Of a stretch of DNA of 64,000 nucleotides, positions 33,521-43,897 are shown one piece after another. This DNA is from Chlorophyllum brunneum (lineage: Eukaryota; Basidiomycota; Agaricomycetes; Agaricales; Agaricaceae): assembly GCA_963576785.1 (NCBI GenBank), contig OY756139.1, positions 4,340,001 to 4,404,000 of the forward strand, in the 5' to 3' direction. How positions within the stretch are numbered: position 1 is the first letter of the stretch; every line of letters starts with the position of its first letter. The translations under genes were made by a program, and so were the position numbers. The notes under the pieces were generated by a model that was not told where the DNA came from, made no database searches, and saw nothing but the letters and a program-made list of their open reading frames with translations.

Positions 33521-33720
33521 NNNNNNNNNNNNNNNNNNNNNNNNNNNNNNNNNNNNNNNNNNNNNNNNNNNNNNNNNNNNNNNNNNNNNNNNNNNNNNNN
33601 NNNNNNNNNNNNNNNNNNNNNNNNNNNNNNNNNNNNNNNNNNNNNNNNNNNNNNNNNNNNNNNNNNNNNNNNNNNNNNNNNNNNNNNNNNNNNNNNNNNN
33701 NNNNNNNNNNNNNNNNNNNN
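33521..33720. other. Assembly gap, 200 Ns
   Basis: Exactly 200 unknown bases. To the left copia-2 stops mid-ORF; to the right family B gag stops mid-ORF. The round number suggests a scaffolding placeholder, so the true distance is unknown. Confidence 0.99.
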
Positions 33721-34825
33721 CCATTGGGTAAAGATTATTGAGCTGCTGCTCAAGGATGTGGTCGACGTCCATGGGACCATAGCCTGGGGGGTTACTGCTT
33801 CTTTGAGTTGGCTGGTAAGGTCTTGCATAAGACATTGAACTTGATGCTTTTGGAGTGTAATATTTCGAGCAATGGGAGGTATGTTGTACTGAGTGATGAT
33901 GTCCTGTTGAGCTAAAATTCTGTTGTAGGTATGCCATTGTTGCTGCATTTTGCGTGGCTGTGTACCAAGCATTGATGTCATTCGGGGCAGGGTTGTTGGG
34001 ATAGTCAAGTGGGTCACTGTAGAAAACAGCAGGCTTTGGGAGTTTGGGGTCTGGCATGTTTGATCCTGTGGGTGAGTTTGGTGACAAGCTTGCTGGGGAG
34101 TTTGATGGGGATGATTGGCGGGTTTGTGGCTGTTGGGTTGTCCTGAGTGTAATCGGAGGTCCTGGTGTTCTGGTCGTCTGCTGGTGGGTGCTGGCAGGTA
34201 CCACTGGTTGGGTTGTCTGGTAGCTGGTTGACTGATAGTTGGTTGTCTGGCTGGTTTGACTTCATTGAGCTTCCCTTTCTCTTTGTTCTTGGAGTAGCTG
34301 GAGGGCTCCAGCAAGTGGGTTTGGTGAATTTGATATGTTGTCATTGAATTTGTATTGGGGCTCAAGTTCTGGTGTCTGGGGTGGTGGCTCTTCAGAGTGC
34401 TCACTTCTATGTTCAGAGTGCTCAGGGTTGTCTGAGTGTTCAGACTCGGTAGAGACAGTTTCTCTGTACTGTTGGTCGGACTGCTGGGATGGCTGGGATT
34501 GCTGTGATTGTTGTCTTGAGATCACTTGTTGTGCCCAGTTGGATTGCATGTAAGCAGGTGTCTGATAAGACTCTGAACTCTGTCTTGGGGCAGGTTCACT
34601 GGTTCTAATCCTACTAGCTGTGGTGCTAGTCGAGGGTCATTCAAAGGGTTGGGAAGTGGTTGAGGTAGACTGTTGGATGGAGGCTGGTGGGGAATATTGA
34701 ACTGGTTCTGGGTTTTGCTGGGAGGTTTGTTGAGTAGGCTCAACACTGTAAGGCTCTGCAGCCTTGGATTGTGATCTAGTCCTATAGACCGGAGGTGCAG
34801 GTGGAGTAGTCTCCTTTTGCTTCAT
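33721..34825 (-). pseudogene. B2 gag N-terminal half
   Basis: Minus-strand gag of Ty3 family B. ATG 34825 opens MKQKETTPPAPPVYRTRSQS, and one frame continues to the gap. It is extremely rich in Gln, Ser, Pro and Thr, with an acidic Ser/Glu/His patch (ESEHSDNPEHSEHRSEH), then a possible capsid start (DPLDYPNNPAPNDINAWYTA). Two in-frame TGA codons (34639-34637, 34264-34262) are the only breaks. It lies downstream of LTR 35499-35990 after a leader of about 670 nt. The capsid and knuckle are lost in the gap; a family B knuckle is visible in B3 at 36773-36814. Confidence 0.75.
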
Positions 34826-35498
34826 GCAACATCAGACTCATTCAATCTTGACCGAGTTGCACCTTTATCTCACCAACAATTATTTGCGACTTCTTCCTAT
34901 ACTTCCTGGGAATACACAACAGGTTTCGAGGGCATCCTCTACTGAGTGCTCTCACTTTTCAAGGGAATCCGTTACTGGCATAACAGCAACAAGGCATGAT
35001 GCATCTTCACAGTTGCTAGTATTGTCTGGCTGACTAGATGGCAGCTGCTTGGTTTAGCTTCTCTACAGATGGCTTCTCCATAGCCTAGTGGTTGTGACCT
35101 TCCATTCCTTCTGGGTCTTCTTTCAACCAGAGTACTTCTTAACAGGAATCCAGAGGCAGAATGTGTGGCAGGCAAGTTTCTCTTCTTCTCAAGGAGGAAA
35201 CCACAAAGTTGGTCGATAGTGTACGTTCTATGAGCAGGTCTTTGTGCTTAGTCCTACTAACTTGAGGGGTACTCCAGGTACTGGTGAGCACAGTGTGGGT
35301 CCTATGTGACTGATAGCAAGTTACGCTCCTATGTGGCAGATAGGCACTGTGTACAACTCTTCTTGGCTTCCTGTAACAGCGACAATGGCAATGATGCAGG
35401 AAGATGTTATCCTTGTTTAGTGACAATGGCAATGACGCAGATAACACTGGGGTTCTTGTTCCCTATGCCGAAATGACTCAGTGGAAGCTTTGATCTAT
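34826..35498 (-). other. B2 untranslated leader and self-priming site
   Basis: Between the LTR end and the gag ATG. AGATCAAAGCTT (minus strand, 35496-35485), two bases inside the LTR edge, pairs perfectly with AAGCTTTGATCT in the LTR (minus, 35772-35761). No gene is recognised in the rest; a 102-codon minus frame (35447-35139) has no recognisable domain. Confidence 0.65.
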
Positions 35499-35990
35499 TG
35501 TTATGGATTCAGCTACTAAGGGCAATTGAAGAGGATGCGACCTCTAGGGTATGGCCTTAATACCTATCTCAGCCAAGTAACCAGATAAGCAAATGTTATC
35601 AAACTGTCATTACTCAACCAAGAAATGGGAATCCCGTTTATCTCGTAGCTCTGAGTGATGAGGGTGAGTAGAGAATAAGCAGTTAAGTAATCTTCTATTG
35701 ATTGACAGCAACTGTCAACGGAAACTCTTCTTGGGCGATCAAGAAGGCTATCCCTGTAGAAGATCAAAGCTTAAGCTTTGACTTCCTAATACAGTTGGCT
35801 ATTTATACTAACTACTTCTTTTTCTATAAATACTACAGAGTATAGATAATGAGACTGAAACACATTTCACATTGTGAAACTGATAGATATGAAACTCAGG
35901 GTGAAACACTACTAAAGATAAATGTGAAACTGATAAAGATGAAACAGCTAAACATAGAGCAAAGTGAAACTGATGACAGTGAAACAGATG
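35499..35990 (-). repeat. Family B LTR (minus), about 490 bp
   Basis: Matches 50584-51075 in plus orientation. Its 3' edge is sharp (ends AACA; plus-strand TGTT at 35499); the 5' edge is uncertain. TATAAATA (minus, 35807-35800) lies 35 nt before the predicted mRNA 5' end at 35772. It sits between an upstream ORF3 and a downstream gag, so one LTR is shared by two element ends. Confidence 0.75.
35856..35985. promoter_or_regulatory. Eight TGAAAC boxes in family B U3
   Basis: TGAAAC at 35856, 35875, 35890, 35902, 35925, 35940, 35965 and 35980; four are TGAAACA, the core of the Ste12 pheromone-response element in yeasts. They lie about 50-180 bp upstream of the TATA box. The B3 LTR keeps six GTTTCA plus one TGAAAC. 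The regulator is inferred. Confidence 0.5.
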
Positions 35991-35995
35991 AGTGC

Positions 35996-36634
35996 TTACT
36001 CATCCTCAGAGATCTCAGATGATGACGATAGAGATTCATCAGAACAGCTGCAGTCACAAGACATGCAGGACAAGGTGGTAGAGGGTGATGATGACAATGG
36101 TGGCAATGGAAGAACTACATCCATAGGATGATCGGAGTCAGATGATAGGGATGACGTAGATGCGATTGGTTCTTTGGAGAGATAGGACTCGGGTGACTTG
36201 ACAAAGGCTTGAGTAGATTGCAATAGCAGATGGGGAGAGTTGTCACTGTTGCTACTAGGTACAGCAGGTTTGTCGTCTGGTGATAAGTCTTTAGGTCGCA
36301 TTTCTATGCAATAGATTCCATCAGCAATTTGTTGGTGAATGAGTGCTTTGAGCACTGGACTGTGAGTGTACATGTAGGGGTGGATGTACTGCATAGTTTC
36401 TTCAGTAGTTGGTTGTGCTTTCCAACTGTTATTCCAGGCACCGTAGAGGTCGTTCTCGATGGTGCATAAGTAGAGTCCATTGGTGTCACATACGTGTAAG
36501 TATGGTGCATATTTCCAAGCTAGTCAAAGTAGAGAATCGATATGGCGTCATTGGATTGTGGTGGTGGGACAAGTGGTATTGCTTCTGGAAACTTGTCGTA
36601 ACCTCTGACATAAGTTCGAGGTTCGGACATAACA
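35996..36634 (-). pseudogene. B2 ORF3, C-terminal part
   Basis: Unrecognised third ORF of family B, homologous to 49886-50578. It starts at the rearranged edge near MSEPRTYVRG, continues YIHPYMYTHSPVLKALIHQQ, and ends in a Ser-rich acidic tail with SCMSCDCSCSDES before TGA/TAA near 35996. A 1-nt deletion relative to the B3 copy, near 36535, shifts the frame. Function unknown; it lies between pol and the LTR in B3. Confidence 0.65.
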
Positions 36635-36642
36635 CTAGCCTC

Positions 36643-37334
36643 AAGAACCTCCACCAGAGCCTCACCCCATATATCCCACATCGAGAATCCCTCGAGGCCT
36701 TTCTTTCCATGATGCCACTAACAATGGCAATCTGACTCATCAATCAACTCTGGTTCAGACTATGAATGAAAATGTTTCACATGCAAATCTGCTGGACATT
36801 TCTCCAGAAATTGCCCACAACAAAGCTGTGGAAAGAACCGTGCCAGCATGTCCAAGAATGCTGCTTACAAGTCCAAATGCTTTGACCGAAGCAAGTGACA
36901 ATTCAAGTCTACCCGAATTGCAAATGTAATGGAAGACGCCTCCAATGAAGAGATAGAAGAACTCTTCAACATTGCAGACGGTCATCCTGACAAAGACTTA
37001 ATCAAGTCTTTTGTCTGAAGAGACTAGCTACTGCATCTAGATCTCAAACTACAAAGAAACCGCAGATTTCTTATTCGACACCACAACATGATGACTACCC
37101 CCAACCCAACCCACCTTGCAAACCTGACACTGAGCAAATTGCCACCGTTAACATTGTTCCAAAGAACAATACTATCTATGCTCCAACTACTGTCCACTTA
37201 CCCACCATGACTACTGAACACCTTGCCCTCCTAGATTCAGGAGCAGCCGGAAATTATATCGACCCATCTCTTGTCAAACAATGGAACCTACCAACCCGTC
37301 CACTTGACACACCAGTCACCATAGACGGACAACA
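36643..37334 (+). pseudogene. B3 gag C-terminus and protease start
   Basis: Plus-strand remnant: CCHC knuckle CFTCKSAGHFSRNC (36773-36814), a basic/acidic stretch (ANVMEDASNEEIEELFN) and aspartic protease DSGA (37234-37245) up to the LINE L4 insertion. Stops include a TGA just before the knuckle. The first 120 bp (36643-36760) closely match 46450-46575 in the ORF3 region, so the left part may be recombinant. Confidence 0.75.
37321..37334. repeat. TSD of LINE L4 (14 bp)
   Basis: ATAGACGGACAACA here and ATAGATGGACAACA at 40106-40119 flank L4. The one difference is a CpG transition. Confidence 0.9.
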
Positions 37335-37335
37335 T

Positions 37336-40105
37336 ACCCTCACCAACTGGGAGCCATCCGACAACGATCCACTGAGGATGCGGGGCTTTTCTTAACCCAC
37401 ATCATCTGGGGAGCATGGACAAAGAAGAAGAAAACATTGGTGCTTGCATTTGATGTCACCCAATTCTTCCCCTCCCTCAACCATGACCTCCTCACCAACA
37501 TTCTTACTCGACAAGGATTTCCTCCTCAAATTGTGGGGTTCTTCAACAATTATCTCAAAGAATGCCACACTACCTATCAGTGGAACAATGAAAGCTCCCC
37601 GGAATTTGACGCGGCAGTGGGAGTAGGTCAAGGCTCAGCCCTTAGCCCTATTCTATCTGCCCTCTATCTCGCCCCCCTCCTCCGAATCTTCAATGCCCAT
37701 ATGGAGGAACACTGTGACAAATGGGACTTCGACATCCTATCATTTGTAGATGACAGCACCCTTGTTGCTCAATCCCCATCTCTCAAAAGGAACATTGAAA
37801 TACTCCAACACATGTACCGCAAAATGGAGCAGCTCATGAATGAATTTGGCCTAGTGATCAAACACAGCAAGTCCGAAATCTTTCACTTCACATGTGTGAG
37901 ACAGGACTCCAATCCCTCCATCAATTTGGGATCCCCTCCGTTCACTGGTTGTACCCCCCTCAAACTGAAAACCCACTGGCAATACCTCGGTTTCTACTTC
38001 AACAGGATATTAACCTTCAAGGAACATGTCCGTTATTATTCCGCCAAGGTGATATCCTCGATCAAGGCGATGAAAATGCTAGGAAACTCCGTATGTGGTC
38101 TGTCCCCTAGCAACAAAAGACTACTGTACCATTTGTGTGTTGTACTGGTGGCGACATACGGATACCAACTATGGTTTCACAATAAGTCACAAACAAAAGG
38201 GATTTGCGAAATCCTCAACAAGATGCAGCGAAGCATGGCCCTCTGGATAACCAGGGCCTTCTGTATGTCTCCCACTGGCAGCATTGAGTCCCTCATGGGG
38301 CTCATGCCCATCAAACTCCATCTCCGAAAGTTGGCCAAACAACAAATGTCGAGGCTTCACACATTGGACAAGGAACATGCACTGGCAAGATTGATGAATA
38401 TCATTCTTCCCCACACCGACTTCACATCAAGAATTTCACAGAGATTCAGAAGAAGAAGACACTTGGAGCTGTGATGGATGTTTCGTGCCCCACCCCCAAG
38501 ACTCGTTATATAGAACATTTTAACTCTGTTTCAAAAACTATCTGGCCTGGATGAAGGTTACTTGATCGCTTCCATACTAATGTATCTTTTATAGGATTCA
38601 ACTGGGATGACCCCCACCTCTCGAAGACACTGTGGGATGATGTAACGACGAATGCAATGACAGACTTCAAGTCCATTATTATTGGCATGGACAGCTCGGT
38701 CCACCCGAACCCCAACCCACTTGCTGGCCAGTTCACAGTGGCAGCCACTATTTGACACTTGGATGGAGGGAGCTCTATTATGAAAAGGCTCAGAGGAACA
38801 ACATCGACTGATACAGAACTGGTGGCGCAATACCTAGGAATTACCAAAGTACTTGCCACTGACGACTATGACCAAGTTGAACACATCCATGTGTTCACTG
38901 ATTCCCTCACAGCCTCTTGGCTCCTGCTCAACTGCTCACCACACTCCTGTCAGCAACAGTCCATCCTCACCTCGAAGGTGCTCCTGGCTTGGTTCAACAA
39001 GAACAACCAGCACTGCCTCTTGTTTTATCACACTCCGTTGAAGTGCAAGTACGGAATACAAAAAGCCATGCATGACTGGATTCAGACGGTTGCCTGGCCC
39101 AACCAGGGTAGAAATCACTGAGTCCCCAACTCGATCGCCTACCTATGCAAGAAGTCCACAAAATGCACCATCCACACATGGCAGGCCATGTTTGGGTTCA
39201 AGAAATACAGCAGTAGCTCCTTCCTCCACCTCACAGTGTGAGCAAATGGAGTCCCCGCTTTACCGTCGCACATCAATTCCGGCCCCTGGATATGAGAATG
39301 TGGGTACCAACCACAACTCTTCGCAAGAGCATGTCGCACCATTTTATGCCATGCCCTGATTGGTGAATACCGACTTTGGTTCTTCCCTAATGAGGATCTA
39401 TCTTGCCACCACTGTGACAATCAAATGGTCCAGACTAGGTCACATATCCTCTATCGATGTAACACCTTCGATCATCACTTGGGCATCAACACCATCAAGA
39501 CATTTGTTAATTTCTTGCATTGCAACCCCACCACATTCAGCTTCCCTCCAGAACCTAATCACCCTTGTATCCATGCCGGGTCAATACCCCTGTTACATCA
39601 TCGTCAAGTCCATCAGAGGTTTGGGTCTGTGCCTGCATGAGTCCTTTCTTCTCTCATTTTTCTTGTGTTTTCCTGGTTATGGGCTTCTATTCCATTTCTC
39701 TATCTCTCCCTTCCCTGCTCGTCTACTATTTTAATGTAATTTTCATTCAAAATCCATCTTTCCCATGATGTCTGGGTAAATGCCCCTCCACATGCTAGTA
39801 CCGTTCATTGTTCCCCCTTGTGTTTGCAAGTAGATAGTTTCTTTTCTATCAATTTCTCTCTCTCACTCTCTCTCTCTCCCGAATTCCTCCTCTCTTCCCT
39901 TTTCCTGCTGTTCAACTTAGGTACCAAATATCTCTCTAGTATACACGCTAGATGGCATCAAGTCTCATGGGGTTAGTGTACTTTTAGTTTACTTTCCTTG
40001 CTCTGAACACTCTGTATGTTCTACCTCTGTATGTATGTACATGCGGACTGCGATCAAGCACTGCTATATAAATTGTTGAATCAAAAAAAATAAAAAATAA
40101 AAAGA
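37336..40105 (+). mobile_element. L4: 5'-truncated LINE in B3 protease
   Basis: Starts within RT (SFEYLTNWEPSDN-like region; CGA codons at 37359 and 37365 where L3 has TGA) and runs to the A-rich tail. ORF2 remnant 37339-39640: RT FVDD, RNase H with the canonical TDSLTA, C-terminal Cys motif, stop at 39638. A frameshift near 38395 and several stops kill it. The 3' UTR has the CT tract and a degraded hairpin; the tail has T interruptions. Flanked by a 14-bp TSD, so a genuine target-primed insertion. Confidence 0.92.
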
Positions 40106-41340
40106 ATAGATGGACAACAAATGATTCTGAAACCAAGAATCATTGGACTAGGAATGCTACGCCTAATCTTAGGAATGCCCTGGTTATTGCAATTTAACCC
40201 AGAAGTTGATTGGTCAAGGAAAACTATGAAATAGAGAATCCTATTTATCGACAACCCTCAGCTCAACTGCCTTGTCACCTCAATAGATGACAGTACAAAT
40301 GAAGCCAAACAAGTAAACCACATCTACCTTGAACCTGCTGCATTCGAAGAAATAAACTTCAAAGTCAATGCCTCCCAGTTTATTGCCCAGCAATATGGAG
40401 AGAAAAGAGAGACCAACCCTCTGAAAATTGTACCAGCTAATTTTCATGACTACCTCAATATATTCAACAAACAAGCCGCTTCATGATACCCACCTACCTG
40501 ACCATGGGATCACAAGATTGAGATGAAAGAATCTTTTGAACCAAAAGCTGGACCTGCCTATCAACTATCACCCCAAGAAACCAATGAACTCGATAAATTC
40601 ATCAAGGAGAACTTAGCCAAAGGTTACATTCAACAATCAAAATCACCTATGGCCTCACCTTTCTTCTTCATAGGGAAGAAAGATGGAAAACTCCATCCAT
40701 GTCAAGACTATCGATATCTCAATAGTCACACTATCAAGAATGCATACCCAATCCCACTCATTTCGTCATTACTTGACAAACTCAAAGGATCAAATTGGTT
40801 CACCAAACTTGATGTACATGCTGGATACAACAATATCCGCATCCGAAAAGGCAATGAATGGAAAGCTGCATTCAGAACACCAAAAGGCCTATATGAGCCA
40901 ACTGTGATGTTCTTTGGGATGTGCAACTCCCCAGCCACTTTCCAATCCATGATGGACCACATATTCTGCCCCTTGATTGATAAAGGAGGAGTCCTTGTAT
41001 ACATGGATGATATTCTCATACATGCCAAAATGCAAGAAGAACTCTGATGCCTTACCCATGAAGTATTAAAACTACTTTGTGAACATGATCTATTTCTCAA
41101 GCCCGAGAAATGTGAATTCGAGAAACAACACCTCGAGTACCTCAGTGCTGTAATCTCCCCATCATCCATTGAAATGGATGCAGCCAAGCTCGAAGGAATC
41201 AAGAATTGGCCAGTACCCAAAACAATCTGTGATGTGCGAAAATTTAGTGGATTCTGCAACTTCTACAGAAGATTTATCAAGAATTATGCACAATACGCTG
41301 CACCGCTAAACTCCCTCATGTCCAAGAATATTAAATTTCA
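40106..41340 (+). pseudogene. B3 protease end and RT
   Basis: Resumes after L4: a protease C-terminal part (LGMPWLLQFNPEVDWS), a linker, then RT from [16 protein letters not shown] through [31 protein letters not shown] and [10 protein letters not shown], to FSGFCNFYRRFIKNY. Stops occur at the end of the protease and after KMQEEL. It is split from RNase H by L5 at 41340. Confidence 0.92.
41324..41340. repeat. TSD of LINE L5
   Basis: AAGAATATTAAATTTCA here and AAGAATATTAAATTCCA at 43896-43912; the first A residues could come from the tail. Confidence 0.85.
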
Positions 41341-42000
41341 TGTGTCATACCAGTGGCGACATATGGATACCGATTATGGTTTCATGATAAGTCACGAACA
41401 AAAGGGACTTGTGAAATCCTCAACAAAATGCAGCGATGGGCAGCCCTCTGGATTACCAGGGCCTTCCAAACGTCTCCCACTAGTGGCATTGAGTCCCTTG
41501 TGGGGCTCATGCCCATCAAACTACATCTCTGAAAGTTGGCCAAACAACAAACGTCGAGGCTTCACACATTGGACAATGAACACGCACTGGCAAGACTGAC
41601 AAAAGAGTATCATTCTTCCCCTCACCGACTTCATATCAAGAATTTCACGGAGATTCAGAAGAAGAAGACACTTGGAGCTGTGATGGATGTTTCACACCCC
41701 ACCCCCGAGACTTGTTATGTAGAACATTTCAACTCTGTTTCTAAAATTATCTGGCCCAGATGTAGGTTACTTGACCACTTCCATACTAATGTATCTTTTA
41801 TAGGATTCAACCAGGATGACCCCCACCTCTTGAAGACACTGTGGGACGATGTAATGACGAACGTGATGATGGACTTCAAGTCCATCATTATTGGCACAGA
41901 TGGCTTGGTCCACCCCAACCCCAACCTGCTTGCTGGCTAGTTCATGGCAGCAGCCACCATTCGACACCTAGACAGAGGGAGCTCTATCATGAAGAGGCTC
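41341..42000 (+). pseudogene. L5 (part 1): truncated LINE ORF2, RT end to RNase H
   Basis: Begins in the late RT (YQWRHMDTDYGFM) and runs through LARLTKEYHSSPH to GTDGLVHPNPN. CGA 41395-41397 stands where L3 has TGA 21392. Interrupted at 42005 by a solo copia LTR; resumes at 42584. Confidence 0.9.
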
Positions 42001-42005
42001 GGAGG

Positions 42006-42578
42006 TGTTGAGGAAACGACCGTAACAAGTTGTTTGCTGGGGGCAGCAGTAAATGCAGTGGGAGAGAACGTAGGGTCTACTCACTGAGATAATAAGCTTC
42101 TATCTGATACCTATAGAAAGGTAGTTCGGATAGACAGATATGATTGATGAAGCAGTTAACGTCAGAGGAGTAGAGGTCAAAGTCGATTAAATCGATAGAG
42201 ATGTTGTACTCAAAGAGATAGGCAATGATGAAGAAGTTGTTCGATTGAACAAGATGCAGAACTTAGGTCTGCTACATGGGGTTTATATACATATTGTAAC
42301 ATAGGCGAGTCATACTACATAAAATACTAGTAATGCATAGATTGTTCCTTATGACTCTCTTTTACTGCGGCGTAGTGCCTGTGGAGTACTGTGGAATGTA
42401 GTATACTAGTCATTGGTACTATGTAGAATAATCTATCAAGTACTTATGACTCTCATTGTATACAGAGCAACTCATAGGAAGTTACTACAGAATTGAAGTT
42501 ACTGGAAAGTAATGGATCAGTCTATTATTATCATAATGACCTCATAGTCTATTTCTAGAATATGTCCGAACTTTAACA
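42006..42578 (-). mobile_element. Solo copia LTR (573 bp)
   Basis: Single copia LTR (reverse orientation) bounded by TGTTGAGG and TTTAACA, flanked by GGAGG at 42001-42005 and 42579-42583. Product of LTR-LTR recombination that removed a copia element from within LINE L5. Confidence 0.94.
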
Positions 42579-42583
42579 GGAGG

Positions 42584-43895
42584 AACAACATCAACTGACA
42601 CTGAACTGGTTGTGCAGTACCTAGGAATCACCAAAGTACTTGCTACTGACGACTACAACCAGGTTGAACACATCCACGTATTCACCAACTCCCTCACAGC
42701 CTCTCGGCTCCTGCTCAACTGTTCACTGCACTCCTGTCAGTGGCAGTCGATCCTCACCTCGAAGGTGCTTTTGACTTGGTTCAACAAGTCTGACCAAAAC
42801 CGCCTCTCGTTTTATCACACTCTGTCAAAGTGCAAATACAGTATACAAAAAGCCACGCATGACTGGATTCAGACAGTCACCTGGCCCAACCAGGGTAGAA
42901 ATCACCGAGTACCCAACTCAATCGCCTACCTATGCAAGAAGTCCACCAAACATGCCATCCACACATGGCAGGCAATGTTTGGGTTCAAGAAATACAGTGG
43001 TAGCTCCTTCCTCCACCTTCCGGTGCAAGCGAATGGGGCCTCCACTTTACCGTCGCATGTCAAGTCCAGTCCATGGATATGAGAATGCAGATACCAGCCA
43101 CAGCTCTTTGCAAGAATGTGTTGCGCCATCCTATGCCATGCCCCTATTGGTGAATACTGACTACGGTTCTTCCCCAATAAGGATTTATCTTGTCACCACT
43201 GCGCCAATCAAATGGTCCAGACTAGGTCACACATCCTCTATCATTGTAACAACTTTGATCACCACTTTGGCATTGACACTATCAAAATACTTGTCAATTT
43301 CTTGCATTGCAACCCCTCTACATTCAGCTTCCCTCCGGAGCCTGAACGCTCTCATATCCACACCAGTTCAATACCCCTGTTACATCGTCATCAAGTCCAT
43401 CAGAGGTTCGGGTCCATGCCCGCATGAGTCCTTTCTTCTTTTAAATTTTCTTATGCTTCCCCAGTTATGGATTTCAATTTCATTTCTCTATCTCTCCCCC
43501 ATCCTGCTTGTCTACTATTTTACATAGTTTTCATTCAATATCCATCATTCCTGTGGTGTCTGGGCAAATCCACATGCTAGTACCATTCATTGTTCCCCCT
43601 TGTGATTGCGAGTCGATAGTTTCTTTTCTATCAATTTCTCTCTCTCTCTCACTCTCTCTTTTCCGAATTCCTTCTATCTCTCTTTCCCGCTGATCAACTT
43701 AGGTACCAAACATCTCTCTAGTGTATGCACTAGATGGCGCCGAGTCTCATGGGGTTAGTGTACATATTAGTTTACTATTAGTCTACTTTCCTTGCTCTGA
43801 ACATTCTGTACATTCTACCTGTGTATGTATGTACATGCAGACTGCGATCGAGCACCGCTATATAAATTGTTGATTTAAAAAAAAAAAAAAAAAAA
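42584..43895 (+). pseudogene. L5 (part 2): RNase H, 3' UTR and poly-A
   Basis: Resumes at GTTSTDTELVVQYLG; RNase H has HVFTNSLTA; ORF2 ends at TGA 43425-43427. The 3' UTR follows with (CT)n and a perfect CTAGTG-TATG-CACTAG hairpin, then poly-A to 43895. TSD follows. Confidence 0.9.
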
Positions 43896-43897
43896 AA

